64,000 nucleotides of DNA from Mycolicibacterium goodii (GTDB lineage Bacteria > Actinomycetota > Actinomycetes > Mycobacteriales > Mycobacteriaceae), in contig NZ_CP012150.1 in NCBI RefSeq assembly GCF_001187505.1, positions 3,100,001 to 3,164,000 on the forward strand. Direction: 5' to 3'. The position numbers and the translations under genes were made by a program. This document shows, in pieces, positions 1-9,243 of this stretch; position 1 is the stretch's first letter; each line of letters starts with the position of its first letter. Below the pieces are notes generated by a model, which worked only from the letters and a program-made list of their open reading frames with translations, was not told the DNA's origin and did no database searches.

Positions 1-1619
1 TCGGCTCGCTCGCGGTGCTGCGCCTTTTCACGATGGTCACCGACGTGTCGATCTTCGCGCTCAACCTCACCGTGGCCATGGGGCTGGCATTGGCGATCGA
101 CTACACCCTGTTGATCATCAGCCGGTACCGCGACGAACTCGCCGAGGGCGTCGACCGCGAGACCGCGCTGGTGCGCACCATGATGACGGCCGGGCGCACG
201 GTGTTGTTCTCGGCGATGACGGTCGCGCTGTCGATGGTCGCGATGGTGCTGTTCCCGATGTACTTCCTCAAGTCGTTCGCCTACGCAGGCATCGCCGTGG
301 TGGCGCTCGCGGCCGCGGCGGCCATCGTGCTCACGCCCGCCGCGATCGTGCTGCTCGGCGACCGGCTCGACGCCTACGACGTGCGCCGGTTCCTCCGACG
401 CGTGCTGGGCCGCCCCGAACCGCGGCCCAAGGCCGTCGAGCAGACCTTCTGGTATCGCACCACCAAGGCCGCGATGCGCCGCGCCGTGCCGATCGGCGTC
501 GCCATCATCGCGCTGCTGGTGCTGCTCGGTACGCCGTTCGCCGGGATCAAGTGGGGTTTCCCGGACGACCGGGTGTTGCCACAGAGCGCGTCGGCCCGCC
601 AGATCGGCGACGAGATGCGCACCGACTTCGCCGTCGACTCGGCGACCAGCGTCACCGTGGTGCTGCCCGACGCCACCACGGTGGCCCCCGCCGAGATCGA
701 CCAGTACGCCGCGCGGCTGTCGCAGGTCGCCGACGTCTCGTCGGTGTCGGCACCCGGCGGCACCTATGTCCAGGGCAGGCACGTGGGCCCGCCGTCGGCG
801 GCCACCGGCATCGGCGACGGCAGCGCGTACCTCACCGTGGGCAGTGACGCGCCGCTGTTCAGCGACGCCTCCGAGGCGCAACTCGACGCGCTGCACGCGG
901 TCGCCGCGCCCACCGAGGTGAAGTTCACCGGCGTCGCACAGGTGAACCGGGACAGCTCGCAGGCGATCACGTCGCGGCTGCCGCTGGTGCTCGGCATCAT
1001 CGCGGCCATCACGTTCGTCCTGCTGTTCCTGCTGACCGGCAGCGTCGTGCTCCCGCTGAAAGCGTTGGTGCTCAACGTGTTGTCGCTGTCGGCGGCGTTC
1101 GGCGCACTGGTGTGGATCTTCCAGGACGGACATCTCGGCGCGCTGGGCACCACACCGACGGGCACACTCGTCGCCAACCTGCCGGTGTTGCTGTTCTGTA
1201 TCGCGTTCGGGCTGTCGATGGATTACGAGGTCTTCCTGGTCTCGCGCATCCGCGAGTTCTGGTTGCAGTCCGACCAGACCCGTGCGGCCAACGACGAGAG
1301 CGTCGCCCTCGGCCTCGCCCACACCGGCCGGGTCATCACGGCCGCCGCGCTGTTGATGTCGATCTCGTTCGCGGCGCTCATCGCCGCGCAGGTCGCGTTC
1401 ATGCGGATGTTCGGCCTCGGCCTCACCCTCGCCGTGCTCGTCGACGCCACCCTGGTGCGGATGCTGCTGGTTCCGGCGTTCATGCGGGTGATGGGCAAGT
1501 GGAACTGGTGGGCGCCGGCACCGCTGGCTCGGCTGCACGAACGCATCGGTTTGAGCGAGTCCGGCGTACCGCCCGACCCCAGACCGCAACCGACCTCCAT
1601 CGGCGTGACGCAGAGTTGA
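1..1619 (+). CDS. MMPL/RND-family transporter, C-terminal part (5' end outside window)
   Basis: The frame is open from the window edge, so only the last ~538 residues are present and the N-terminal part of a ~720-760-residue MMPL protein is missing. Two RND repeats are visible: helices with the motif IDYTLLIISRYRDEL near the start, then a periplasmic domain at about residues 180-310, then a second helix block with GLSMDYEVFLVSRI. The paired Asp-Tyr motifs in transmembrane helices are the proton-relay signature of MmpL transporters. These inner-membrane proteins export lipids or siderophores using the proton gradient; the substrate cannot be read from sequence. Position relative to the following genes matches M. 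tuberculosis mmpL13 (Rv1145/Rv1146). The TetR gene starts 9 nt after the stop and may regulate the operon. Confidence 0.93.
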   Translation, partial: GSLAVLRLFTMVTDVSIFALNLTVAMGLALAIDYTLLIISRYRDELAEGVDRETALVRTMMTAGRTVLFSAMTVALSMVAMVLFPMYFLKSFAYAGIAVVALAAAAAIVLTPAAIVLLGDRLDAYDVRRFLRRVLGRPEPRPKAVEQTFWYRTTKAAMRRAVPIGVAIIALLVLLGTPFAGIKWGFPDDRVLPQSASARQIGDEMRTDFAVDSATSVTVVLPDATTVAPAEIDQYAARLSQVADVSSVSAPGGTYVQGRHVGPPSAATGIGDGSAYLTVGSDAPLFSDASEAQLDALHAVAAPTEVKFTGVAQVNRDSSQAITSRLPLVLGIIAAITFVLLFLLTGSVVLPLKALVLNVLSLSAAFGALVWIFQDGHLGALGTTPTGTLVANLPVLLFCIAFGLSMDYEVFLVSRIREFWLQSDQTRAANDESVALGLAHTGRVITAAALLMSISFAALIAAQVAFMRMFGLGLTLAVLVDATLVRMLLVPAFMRVMGKWNWWAPAPLARLHERIGLSESGVPPDPRPQPTSIGVTQS

Positions 1620-1628
1620 TGACGCAAA

Positions 1629-2351
1629 GTGGATGACGTGGCATCACCATCGGCAGACCAGAATTCGCCATGTCCGCTCAAGCGGCGCCGCGCCCGCCGC
1701 GGCGCCGGTGAGCTGCTGCGCGAGGAGATCCTCGACGCGACCACCGAACTCCTGCTGGAAACCGGCCACGCCAAGGAGGTTTCGATCCGCGCCGTGGCCA
1801 GGCGGGTCGGGGTGACACCGCCGTCGATCTACCTGCACTTCGCCGACAAGGACGCCCTGCTCGACGCGGTGTGTGCGCGGTACTTCGAGAAACTCGACGA
1901 GCAGATGCAGCGGGTCGCCGCCGGGCAGCCGTCGACCATCGACGTGCTGCGCGCCCAGGGGCTGGCCTATGTCGAGTTCGCCACGCACACACCCGAGCTG
2001 TACCGGCTCGCGACGATGTCCGAGGGCCGTCCCGGCAGCGACATCGACATCACGTTGAACAGTTCGGCGTTCGTGCACATGCGCGCCACGATCGAGAAGC
2101 TGATGGACGAGGGCGTGTACCCCCCTGGCGACGCCACCATGTGGGCGCTCGAACTGTGGACCGCGGCGCACGGTGTCGCCGCGATGCTGATCGCCAAGCC
2201 GTATCTGCCGTGGGGCGATGTGCGGGAATTCGCCGACCGGGTGCTGCGTGCGGTCTGTTCCGGCCACATCGTGTCGGGCATCATCGGAAGCGACGCCGCA
2301 CCCAGCGACGCCGTCGCCCGACTGAAAGGACTTGCCAATGCGCAGAACTGA
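1629..2351 (+). CDS. TetR-family transcriptional regulator
   Basis: 240-residue protein with GTG start. An Arg-rich N-terminus is followed at about residues 28-75 by a TetR helix-turn-helix with motifs AKEVSIRAVARRVGVTPPSI and YLHFADKDALLDAV, then an all-helical ligand domain with a WHG-like segment (ELWTAAHGVAAMLIAKP). It starts 9 nt after the MmpL stop and overlaps the downstream methyltransferase start, so the three genes form one operon. A local repressor of the transporter is the natural inference. Ligand unknown. Confidence 0.93.
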   Translation: MDDVASPSADQNSPCPLKRRRARRGAGELLREEILDATTELLLETGHAKEVSIRAVARRVGVTPPSIYLHFADKDALLDAVCARYFEKLDEQMQRVAAGQPSTIDVLRAQGLAYVEFATHTPELYRLATMSEGRPGSDIDITLNSSAFVHMRATIEKLMDEGVYPPGDATMWALELWTAAHGVAAMLIAKPYLPWGDVREFADRVLRAVCSGHIVSGIIGSDAAPSDAVARLKGLANAQN

Positions 2352-2997
2352 CGCGGCACAGGCCGATGAACCCGTCGACAATCCGTTCTTCGCGTGGCTG
2401 TGGAAGACCCTGTCGAGTCACGAGACCGAGGCGGTGCGCCGCCTGCGCGCGGAGAACCTCGCGGGCCTGAGCGGTCGGGTGCTCGAGGTGGGCGCGGGCA
2501 CCGGCACCAACTTCGAGTTCTATCCGTCCACGGTCGACGAGGTTGTGGCCATCGAACCGGAACGCCGCCTCGCCGACGTCGCGCGTCAGGCCGCGGCGAA
2601 GGCGCCGGTGCCGGTGTCGGTCACCGGTGACACCGTCGAGAAGTTCTCCAGCGCACATCCGTTCGACGCCGTGGTGTGCTCACTGGTGCTGTGTTCGGTG
2701 GACAATCCCGAACAGGTTGTGGCGCAGATTTTTTCGCTGCTACGCCCGGGCGGTGAGCTGCGCTACCTGGAACATGTGGCAAGCGCCGGGCTCAGGGCCG
2801 ACTTCCAGCGGCTGGCCGACGCGACGGTTTGGCCGCGGCTGTTCGGCAACTGCCACACCCATCGCCACACCGAGCAGGTCATCAGCGCAGCCGGATTCGG
2901 CCTGCAGGGGGCGCGTCGCGATCATCCGCTGCCCGGCTGGGTGCCGATACCGACGACGGAGTTCGCGATCGGCCGGGCGGTGCGGCCCGCGGCGTGA
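2338..2997 (+). CDS. Class I SAM-dependent methyltransferase (Rv1147-type)
   Basis: 219 residues from ATG 2338, chosen because AAAGGA lies 7 nt upstream; a TTG two codons earlier is the alternative. The start overlaps the end of the tetR gene. SAM-binding motif I (LEVGAGTGTNFEFYP) sits at about residue 47, followed by the acidic motif VVAIEPE and the post-motif PFDAVVCSLVLCSV. The fold is that of small-molecule/lipid methyltransferases of the UbiE/phosphatidylethanolamine type; the M. tuberculosis syntenic gene Rv1147 is also annotated as a methyltransferase. Substrate unknown; co-transcription with MmpL suggests a lipid. Confidence 0.9.
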   Translation: MRRTDAAQADEPVDNPFFAWLWKTLSSHETEAVRRLRAENLAGLSGRVLEVGAGTGTNFEFYPSTVDEVVAIEPERRLADVARQAAAKAPVPVSVTGDTVEKFSSAHPFDAVVCSLVLCSVDNPEQVVAQIFSLLRPGGELRYLEHVASAGLRADFQRLADATVWPRLFGNCHTHRHTEQVISAAGFGLQGARRDHPLPGWVPIPTTEFAIGRAVRPAA

Positions 2998-3000
2998 GGC

Positions 3001-3723
3001 TCAGGCCGAACGGCTGAGCAGATCGGGCAGCCGCTGCATCAGCGTCGGAAGCGCCACGGTGGCGGTCTCGCGCAACGACACCGTCGCGGCATCGGACAGC
3101 GGCGTGCGTTCCGGGTTGACCTCGATCACCGGTTTGCCGGCGGCCAGTGCGGCCTCGGGCAACCCGGCGGCCGGGTACACGATCGAACTGGTGCCGACCA
3201 CGACGACCACGTCGGCGCTGCTCACCGCGAGCACCGAGCGGTTCCAGGCGGCGTCGGGCAACGGCTCACCGAACCACACGACGCTGGGGCGGATCAGACC
3301 GCTGCACGGGCACACCGGCGGGTCGACGGTCTCGACCGGCTCCGGCATCTCGGGGAGAACGCCTTCGAACGCCGAACCGCAAGCGTCGCAACGAAATTCG
3401 AAGAGACTGCCGTGCAGGTGGTAGACGTTGGTGCTGCCGGCGCGCTCGTGCAGGTCGTCGATGTTCTGGGTGACGACGCGTACGTCGATGTGGTCCTCCC
3501 AGGCGGCCACGGCGCGGTGCGCATCGTTGGGCGCGACCTTGGCCATCATGTAGTGCCGCCACAGGTACCAGGCCCACACCTTCTCGGGATTGCGTTGCCA
3601 ACCGTCGGTGCTGGAGATCTCGTAGGGGTCGACCTGGGCCCACAGGCCGGTCTCGACGTCGCGGAACGTGGGGACGCCGCTTTCTGCCGAGATCCCGGCA
3701 CCGCTGAGCACAGTCACTTGCAC
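3001..3723 (-). CDS. NAD-dependent protein deacylase, sirtuin class (Rv1151c-type)
   Basis: 240 residues from GTG at 3723. Sirtuin hallmarks in order: [15 protein letters not shown] (NAD binding, ~residues 8-22), [12 protein letters not shown] (catalytic His region), [11 protein letters not shown] (catalytic His in HGS), zinc Cys pairs (CDAC and CPCSG), VVWFGEPLP, and [15 protein letters not shown]. It removes acetyl or succinyl groups from protein lysines, using NAD+. M. tuberculosis Rv1151c (237 aa) and M. smegmatis homologues are established deacetylases that act on targets including acetyl-CoA synthetase. A longer frame runs upstream, but the start here follows a TACCTT box by 7 nt (leaderless) and gives the family length. 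Confidence 0.95.
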   Translation of the reverse strand: MQVTVLSGAGISAESGVPTFRDVETGLWAQVDPYEISSTDGWQRNPEKVWAWYLWRHYMMAKVAPNDAHRAVAAWEDHIDVRVVTQNIDDLHERAGSTNVYHLHGSLFEFRCDACGSAFEGVLPEMPEPVETVDPPVCPCSGLIRPSVVWFGEPLPDAAWNRSVLAVSSADVVVVVGTSSIVYPAAGLPEAALAAGKPVIEVNPERTPLSDAATVSLRETATVALPTLMQRLPDLLSRSA

Positions 3724-3730
3724 GTAACCC

Positions 3731-3736
3731 AAGGTA
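3731..3736 (-). promoter_or_regulatory. -10 box for leaderless sirtuin gene
   Basis: On the minus strand TACCTT ends 7 nt before the GTG at 3723. This is the spacing of mycobacterial leaderless promoters and supports that start over the much longer open frame. Confidence 0.55.
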
Positions 3737-3785
3737 GCCGGTCTGCCGAACGGCGGGTCAGGAGGATCTGGGCGGAGCAAGAGGG

Positions 3786-3791
3786 GATACT
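3786..3791 (+). promoter_or_regulatory. -10 box for leaderless GntR gene
   Basis: GATACT ends 7 nt before GTG 3799, so transcription would begin at the start codon. It lies 50 nt from the divergent sirtuin -10 box, so the GntR protein could control both. Confidence 0.5.
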
Positions 3792-3798
3792 GAACGGT

Positions 3799-4164
3799 GT
3801 GACCGAATTGGGGGATTGGGTCTCCGTAGATCCGGATGCCGACAAACCGCTGTTTGACCAGCTCAGGGGCCAGATCATCGAAGGGATCAGGGACGGCCGG
3901 TTGTCTCCGGGCACCCGATTGCCGACCGTGCGCGAACTCGCCACGCAAATCGGCCTGGCCGTCAACACCGTCGCCCGGTCCTATCGCGAACTCGAAGCCG
4001 CGGGCGTGCTGGAGACCCGTGGTCGGTTCGGCACGTTCGTGGCGCGCGCCGATCCGGCCGACGCGGCCATGGCCGCCGCCGCCAACTCGTTCGCCGAGGC
4101 GGCCCGCTCGCTGGGCGTCTCCAGAGACCAGGCGCTGCGCTACATCGAATCCGCGCTGGACTGA
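3799..4164 (+). CDS. GntR-family regulator, YtrA-like (Rv1152-type)
   Basis: 121 residues from GTG. Winged HTH of the GntR type at about residues 10-80: [66 protein letters not shown] short helical tail replaces a large ligand domain, as in the YtrA subfamily. The length equals that of M. tuberculosis Rv1152 as I remember it, which has been linked to vancomycin susceptibility. It is divergent from the sirtuin gene with a 75-nt shared promoter region. Confidence 0.93.
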   Translation: MTELGDWVSVDPDADKPLFDQLRGQIIEGIRDGRLSPGTRLPTVRELATQIGLAVNTVARSYRELEAAGVLETRGRFGTFVARADPADAAMAAAANSFAEAARSLGVSRDQALRYIESALD

Positions 4165-4178
4165 CCGGGCCGGGGGGA

Positions 4179-5015
4179 TCAGCCGAACTCGAGCAGCGTC
4201 ATCACCGGCCGGACCGGGTCGAGCAGCGGCAGCCGCCGCATGGCCCACACCACGGTGTTGACCACCTTGCCGCGCGCCGGCGGGAACGGCAGGTCGCGCA
4301 CCGCGCGCACGCCCGGCACGGTGTTCACCAGGTCGGCCACCTCCGCAGGGGTGAGGCTGAACGGCATGGGCGGCACCCGGTATCGCCGCGAGGTGCGCAT
4401 ACCTCTGCGGGCCCACGCGGCGAACCACGCCGGTGGCAGGTCGAAGATCATCTGGCCGCCGGGGAAGCGTCGGGCGCATTCGGTGATCAGGCCCATGGAC
4501 TCCTCGGGCTGCAGGTACATCAGCAGGCCTTCGGCGGTGATGAACACGCCCTCGGAGTCGTCGACCCGGTCCATCCAGCTGTAGTCGAGCGCCGACTGCG
4601 CGCAGGTCCGCACCCGGTCCGACGGCGGCAGCAGTTTGTTGCGGATCTCCACCATCGGCGGGAGATCCACCGTCAGCCAGCGGAACTGATCGCCCACACC
4701 GGCCTGGTTCAGCCGGTAGAAGCTGGTCTGCAGGCCCTCGGCCAGCGCCACCACGGTCGCTTTCGGATGCACTCGTAGGTAGTCGACGGTGGCCCGGTCG
4801 AAGATCATCGACCGCAATGCCATGTCCTGGCGGTGCGAATGGCCGAACTTGGCGAAGTCGAAGTCGATCGAGTCGACCAGCTGCACCGCCATCGGATCCT
4901 CGATGAGGCCGTCGGGGCGGCGCGCCTCGTTCGCCCGCACCTGCAGGGTGAGCAGCGCGGTTTCCGAAACTCCGGTCAGCGAGACTTTGGTGCGCGGGGT
5001 GGCATCGGTCGTCAC
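4179..5015 (-). CDS. Leucine carboxyl methyltransferase-like O-methyltransferase (PPM family, Rv1153c-type)
   Basis: 278 residues from GTG 5015. The architecture is that of the PF04072/Tcmp methyltransferases: [20 protein letters not shown] near the N-terminus, the SAM-binding stretch [15 protein letters not shown], the [13 protein letters not shown] motif, and [17 protein letters not shown]. tuberculosis Rv1153c is annotated omt. The substrate is not known; polyketides or small carboxylates are typical. The start is supported by TACATT 6 nt upstream (leaderless). A 144-nt upstream in-frame extension overlaps the DUF1697 gene and is unlikely to be translated. Confidence 0.9.
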   Translation of the reverse strand: MTTDATPRTKVSLTGVSETALLTLQVRANEARRPDGLIEDPMAVQLVDSIDFDFAKFGHSHRQDMALRSMIFDRATVDYLRVHPKATVVALAEGLQTSFYRLNQAGVGDQFRWLTVDLPPMVEIRNKLLPPSDRVRTCAQSALDYSWMDRVDDSEGVFITAEGLLMYLQPEESMGLITECARRFPGGQMIFDLPPAWFAAWARRGMRTSRRYRVPPMPFSLTPAEVADLVNTVPGVRAVRDLPFPPARGKVVNTVVWAMRRLPLLDPVRPVMTLLEFG

Positions 5016-5022
5016 CCGCCCG

Positions 5023-5028
5023 AATGTA
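5023..5028 (-). promoter_or_regulatory. -10 box for leaderless methyltransferase gene
   Basis: Minus-strand TACATT ends 6 nt before GTG 5015. It lies just beyond the stop of the upstream DUF1697 gene, so the methyltransferase has its own promoter. Confidence 0.5.
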
Positions 5029-5038
5029 CCGAATGCGC

Positions 5039-5551
5039 TCAGCGCAGCATTTTCTCGAGCGTGCGCAGGTTGCGGGTGGTGGTCGAGGACTTGTACCGCT
5101 TCTTGCCCGTGGCCTTGGCGATCGTGCTGTCCAGTGTCGCGCCGCGCGCCACCTGCCAATAGAGCACGCCGTCACCGCGTTGCACCTTGTCCTGGCCGGG
5201 TGGCAGCGCAGCGAGTTCGTCGAGCACGTCGGGATCGCTGACGAACGTCACGTACGAATGGTGGCCTTCGACCTCCCGCTGGAACGGGTAGGCGGCCGAG
5301 ATCCGCGCGAGCGTGTCGAGGGTGTACACCAGCACCCACGCCTCGTACCCGAACGCCTCACGCAGCGCGCGCTCGGCGGCCACCCGGACCTTGTTTGCCT
5401 CGGATGGGCTGTCCAGCAGCACATTTCCGCTCGCGAGTATGGTGCGGACATTGTCGAATCCGGTGTCGGCGAGCACCCGCACCAGGTCGGCCATCTTGAT
5501 GTTGATGCCTCCGACATTCACCCCGCGCAGCAAGGCCGCATAGCGCGTCAT
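5039..5551 (-). CDS. DUF1697 family protein
   Basis: 170 residues. The N-terminal motif [18 protein letters not shown] and the following [17 protein letters not shown] are diagnostic of DUF1697 (PF08002), a compact alpha/beta family with no established function. The C-terminal [24 protein letters not shown] is also conserved in the family. ATG start 5551 follows a possible -10 box (minus-strand TAGGCT, 5560-5565) by 8 nt. Confidence 0.9.
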   Translation of the reverse strand: MTRYAALLRGVNVGGINIKMADLVRVLADTGFDNVRTILASGNVLLDSPSEANKVRVAAERALREAFGYEAWVLVYTLDTLARISAAYPFQREVEGHHSYVTFVSDPDVLDELAALPPGQDKVQRGDGVLYWQVARGATLDSTIAKATGKKRYKSSTTTRNLRTLEKMLR

Positions 5552-5569
5552 GGCATGTCAGCCTATTCG

Positions 5570-6520
5570 TCACTCGGTCAGCAGGTCGTCCAGATCGGTC
5601 TGCGAGGTCGAGGTGATCGCGCGCAGCACCTCGGCGTGGTTGGGTGAGCGCGTCGACACGATCGAGGTGTGGTTGTCACCCGCCAGCATCTTCACCGCGG
5701 CGCGCCCGCCCTGCTGTTTGACCGCGGCGACGTAGCGCTTGGAGTTCTCCGGTGACACGACGGTGTCGCGGGTGCCGTGCAGCGCGAGCACCGGCACCTC
5801 GGGGTCGATGTTCTGGATCGGGTCGACCGACGCGTAGCGGGCCGGCACCTCGGTGGGACTGCCGCCGAGCACGCGCACGATGTGGTGGTCGCCGTGCTCG
5901 GCCGCGTAGACCATGTCCAGCGGGCCTGCCAGCGACACCACGCGGGTGGGGCGGAAGGCCGGGCGTGAGCCGACCTCGTCGTCGCGCAGCTTGTGCCGGG
6001 TGCCGGCCCACACCGCCAGTTGCGCGCCGGCGCTGTGCCCGACGACGAGTTCGTCGTCGACCGTGAGCTGGGGATACTTCTTGTCCACCTCGACGACGTG
6101 GTCGAGGGCGTTGGCCACGTCGCGGAACGTCGTGGGCCAGCCGCCGCCCGAGCCGACGCGGCGGTACTCGATGTTGTAGACGGCCATGCCGCGGTCGGCG
6201 AGTTCACGGGCCAGGCCGTCGAACACGTCCGCGCCGAGCTTGTCCTGCCATGCGCCGCCGTGGATGAGGACCACCAGCGGGATCGAGTCGATCTCCTGCG
6301 GCCCGGCAGGCAGGTAGAGGTCGGCCCAGTTCTGCTCACTGTCGCCCGCGGCGTAGTCGAAGCGCTCGACGGTCACCTCGGGCAGCACCGTGATCTCGGC
6401 GGCGGCCGGTGTCTCCGCCTCGTCCGAGGGTGCAGCACCGCATGACATCACGAGCGTGGCGAGCAGCACGGCCACGATGCGCCTCACGCCTACGGAAGTG
6501 CTGCCGTCGATCGTCGTCAT
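5570..6520 (-). CDS. Lipoprotein alpha/beta-hydrolase (carboxylesterase type)
   Basis: 316 residues. The N-terminus is a lipoprotein signal: basic GVRR, hydrophobic IVAVLLATLVM, lipobox ending in Cys at about residue 27 (LVMSC). The mature enzyme shows the oxyanion motif VVLIHGGAW, the nucleophile elbow VVGHSAGAQ (catalytic Ser), and an acid/His pair in HGTRDTVVSPENS and GDNHTSI. This is the hormone-sensitive-lipase/carboxylesterase type, expected on the outer face of the membrane hydrolysing acyl esters. A long upstream extension of the frame is not coding. Substrate unknown. Confidence 0.9.
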   Translation of the reverse strand: MTTIDGSTSVGVRRIVAVLLATLVMSCGAAPSDEAETPAAAEITVLPEVTVERFDYAAGDSEQNWADLYLPAGPQEIDSIPLVVLIHGGAWQDKLGADVFDGLARELADRGMAVYNIEYRRVGSGGGWPTTFRDVANALDHVVEVDKKYPQLTVDDELVVGHSAGAQLAVWAGTRHKLRDDEVGSRPAFRPTRVVSLAGPLDMVYAAEHGDHHIVRVLGGSPTEVPARYASVDPIQNIDPEVPVLALHGTRDTVVSPENSKRYVAAVKQQGGRAAVKMLAGDNHTSIVSTRSPNHAEVLRAITSTSQTDLDDLLTE

Positions 6521-6574
6521 CGAGACGATCGTAAAGATCCGCGCTCGACACCGGGATCCTCGGGGGAAACCACG

Positions 6575-7030
<456 letters not shown>

Positions 7031-7036
7031 GCGGGC

Positions 7037-7042
7037 TACGCT
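7037..7042 (+). promoter_or_regulatory. -10 box for leaderless DUF5302 microprotein gene
   Basis: TACGCT ends 6 nt before ATG 7049, giving the small gene its own leaderless promoter. Confidence 0.45.
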
Positions 7043-7048
7043 GAGCAC

Positions 7049-7219
7049 ATGACCGACGAAACTCCCGAGAGCGACAACAAGCGCAAGTTCCGGGAGGCGC
7101 TGGAACGCAAGAAGGCCAAGGCGAGCGGCGGGGCCGACCACAAGGACGCCGGCCGCACCCAGCCGCGTTCGCACGGACCCGTCGAGAACCGCCGCGAGTT
7201 CCGCCGCAAGAGCGGATAG
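7049..7219 (+). CDS. DUF5302-type small basic protein
   Basis: 56-residue open frame from ATG 7049 to TAG. Composition is highly charged: acidic start (MTDETPESDN), then KRKFREALERKKAKASGG, and a basic tail ending NRREFRRKSG. This layout matches the actinobacterial DUF5302 family of short disordered proteins of unknown function. A -10 box 6 nt upstream supports expression. It is followed by the convergent propeller gene. Confidence 0.8.
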   Translation: MTDETPESDNKRKFREALERKKAKASGGADHKDAGRTQPRSHGPVENRREFRRKSG

Positions 7220-7229
7220 TTCAGGCGGA

Positions 7230-8681
7230 CTACGCCGGCGCCACCAACGAATGAAGCTCTTTGCCGGCGTCGGAGAGTTCCACCAGCGTGTCGTCGATTC
7301 TCCACAGTCGGTGGAATGACTCCCAGTTGACGGGTACAGTCCACAGCTTTTCGCACGTGGTCAGGTCCATCCCGAAGAACGTCGCGCCGGTCGAGTCATG
7401 CTGGGACGTCTCGAAGACTCCGACCTGACTGTCGTTGGCGATGTACCACTGCATGTTGGGTCGGCACGTGTTTCCCTCTTCGCCTGTCCTCAGGTCGAAC
7501 TGCCGCCATCGTCGCACCTTCACCGGCCCGTCCCATTCGGACTCAGGTGCAAACAGTCGGTGGCCGATGAGCACCGCATCGGGACCAAGACCTTCACCCG
7601 GCAGCTGAATGAGCCCAGCGCCGTTGGCGCCGAAGACGGTGTAGCTCGGCGCTGATTCGATCATGGGAAGAACCATCGACAGATCCGACAACGAACCCTG
7701 AATGTCGCTTTCGCCCACGCGGTTGCCCGCATTGTCGAAGAACAGCACGGTATCCCTGACACCTGCCCCGCGGTTCCCAGCGGCGAGGATTGCGAAACCC
7801 TGGGGATAGACCACCGCGCGTTCTGGTGTGCGGTCCTCACCGAGATCCGGTGTGATCACCGTGCCCTCGACGACGGAGAAGACGACCACACGATCGGGTC
7901 CTCCGGCAAGATCTTCGGCCGTGGCGAGCCGAGGCGGAGCAGTGTCGGCGTCCCAATTGGTGGGGGAGACTTTCTTGGCGCCTGGGATGAGCCAGGTGGT
8001 CTCGGCGCGGGGTCCCACGCCCGACAGGCCTTGACCTTGGATCTCGGCCACCACATACGATCCCACCTGGGTGAGGTGGGAGCCGCTCCCCGGTGTGAGG
8101 TGGAGTTCGGTCGGCCCGTTGAACACCACTTTGCCGGTCTGCGTGTCCACCACCCACGCGGTGCTGACGGTCCTACCGTCAAGCTTCCCGTCGGCGGCAC
8201 AGAGCACCTGGTCGGGCCCGTTGACGAAGCACCTCACGAAGTCAGGCCCGGCGTCAATACTCACCGGGGCGAACAGTGGCCTACCGGTGCGGACGTCCAA
8301 CCCTACGAGCCACCTTCGAGAGTCCGTCGTACTCATCGCCATGAAGTAGGCGTTCTTTTCCATAGAACCGACGAATGGCTCGGACTCGTGAATCAACTCG
8401 GTACTGGCGAAAATGGCAGATTCAGGTAGTCCCAGGTCTGTGATCCGTACACGCCATCCGGGTGCCGGGCGGGCCCGCATCGATGAGGTAAGCAACGTCT
8501 CCGGAGGAGCTTGCCAGTCACCGCGATGGAACGTCGCCGCGCTGTCGCTTGTCGAAGGGCGCGTCACAAAGACGACGACGCCGGTGATGATGACAAAGAT
8601 TACCAATGCGATAGCTGTGACGATCATGAACCGGCGGGCGCTCGGCGGGATGATGCGTCTGCCCCGGGGATCGATAATCAT
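7230..8681 (-). CDS. Membrane-anchored beta-propeller protein of the esp-like operon
   Basis: 483 residues. A short cytoplasmic N-terminus precedes one transmembrane helix (FMIVTAIALVIFVIITGVVV, residues ~18-37). The rest is exported and shows repeated beta-strand units typical of a PQQ-like/WD-like propeller (for example RWLVGLDVRTGRPLF, AWVVDTQTGKVVF, RWRQFDLRTGEE, TFFGMDLTTCEKLW). Several Cys (FVRCFV, VLCAA, NTCRPN, TTCEKLW) may form disulfides. It is the last gene of a four-gene minus-strand operon, 12 nt after the EspD-like gene, which suggests a role in handling or anchoring those secreted proteins (inference). No enzymatic motif seen. Confidence 0.8.
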   Translation of the reverse strand: MIIDPRGRRIIPPSARRFMIVTAIALVIFVIITGVVVFVTRPSTSDSAATFHRGDWQAPPETLLTSSMRARPAPGWRVRITDLGLPESAIFASTELIHESEPFVGSMEKNAYFMAMSTTDSRRWLVGLDVRTGRPLFAPVSIDAGPDFVRCFVNGPDQVLCAADGKLDGRTVSTAWVVDTQTGKVVFNGPTELHLTPGSGSHLTQVGSYVVAEIQGQGLSGVGPRAETTWLIPGAKKVSPTNWDADTAPPRLATAEDLAGGPDRVVVFSVVEGTVITPDLGEDRTPERAVVYPQGFAILAAGNRGAGVRDTVLFFDNAGNRVGESDIQGSLSDLSMVLPMIESAPSYTVFGANGAGLIQLPGEGLGPDAVLIGHRLFAPESEWDGPVKVRRWRQFDLRTGEEGNTCRPNMQWYIANDSQVGVFETSQHDSTGATFFGMDLTTCEKLWTVPVNWESFHRLWRIDDTLVELSDAGKELHSLVAPA

Positions 8682-8693
8682 CGAGTGACTGCT

Positions 8694-9221
8694 CTAATCG
8701 TGATTGGCGTAGTAGGCAGCCAGTTCACGCGCCTTCTCATTTCTCACAGTCTCTGGCGAGGGGAGGCCAACGGTATGTTCCAGAAAGGCACGAATATTTG
8801 CTGGGTTGTGGCCAAGGCCGCTCATCAAACTCGCGATAAGGTGGTGCTGCGCGGCCTCTGCTTGCCTACTGGTCAGCCTGCAAACTGAAACGATCTCCCT
8901 TGCAAGGTCCGCCTCACTCATTTTCGTGACCTGAGGAGTCAACTCAATCCTGACGATTCGACCACCCATGAGTGCTGTTGCCGACACAGAATCACTCGGG
9001 TCCGATGCATTAACAAGGAGTGTTTGGACGGTGCTTTCGGCGGCACCCCCTCGTTCGAGATCTGGCTTCCGTTCCGTAGGCCAATCCTCGACATCGTCGG
9101 ATTCTTGGAAGACATCGGAGAAGCCCGAGAAATCGGGGAGGCCGTCGAGTTGTGATCCGTCATCATCGCGGGGATCCTCATCGTCGCCCCACTCATCTGA
9201 CATCTGAGACCAATCGCTCAT
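8694..9221 (-). CDS. EspD-like ESX-associated protein
   Basis: 175 residues from ATG 9221. A long acidic, disordered N-terminus (WGDDEDPRDDDGSQLDG...) precedes a C-terminal domain that resembles M. tuberculosis EspD (184 aa) segment by segment as I recall it: TALMGGRIVRIELTPQVTKM against STLMDGRIDHVELSARVAWM, then MSEADLAREIVSV against MSESQLASEILVI, and TVGLPSPE against GLPSPEE. EspD stabilises EspA and EspC and is needed for ESX-1 function. This copy follows EspA- and EspC-like genes in the espA-espC-espD order. GC is clearly below that of the surrounding genes. A longer upstream frame exists but would overlap the EspC-like gene. Confidence 0.82.
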   Translation of the reverse strand: MSDWSQMSDEWGDDEDPRDDDGSQLDGLPDFSGFSDVFQESDDVEDWPTERKPDLERGGAAESTVQTLLVNASDPSDSVSATALMGGRIVRIELTPQVTKMSEADLAREIVSVCRLTSRQAEAAQHHLIASLMSGLGHNPANIRAFLEHTVGLPSPETVRNEKARELAAYYANHD

Positions 9222-9243
9222 GCGAGATGCTCGGTCGACAAGT

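Noticed and set aside
3001..5175. 724-residue minus-strand open frame covering the sirtuin and beyond
   Set aside because: Only the last 240 residues are sirtuin; the rest is antisense to the GntR gene and out of frame with the methyltransferase gene.
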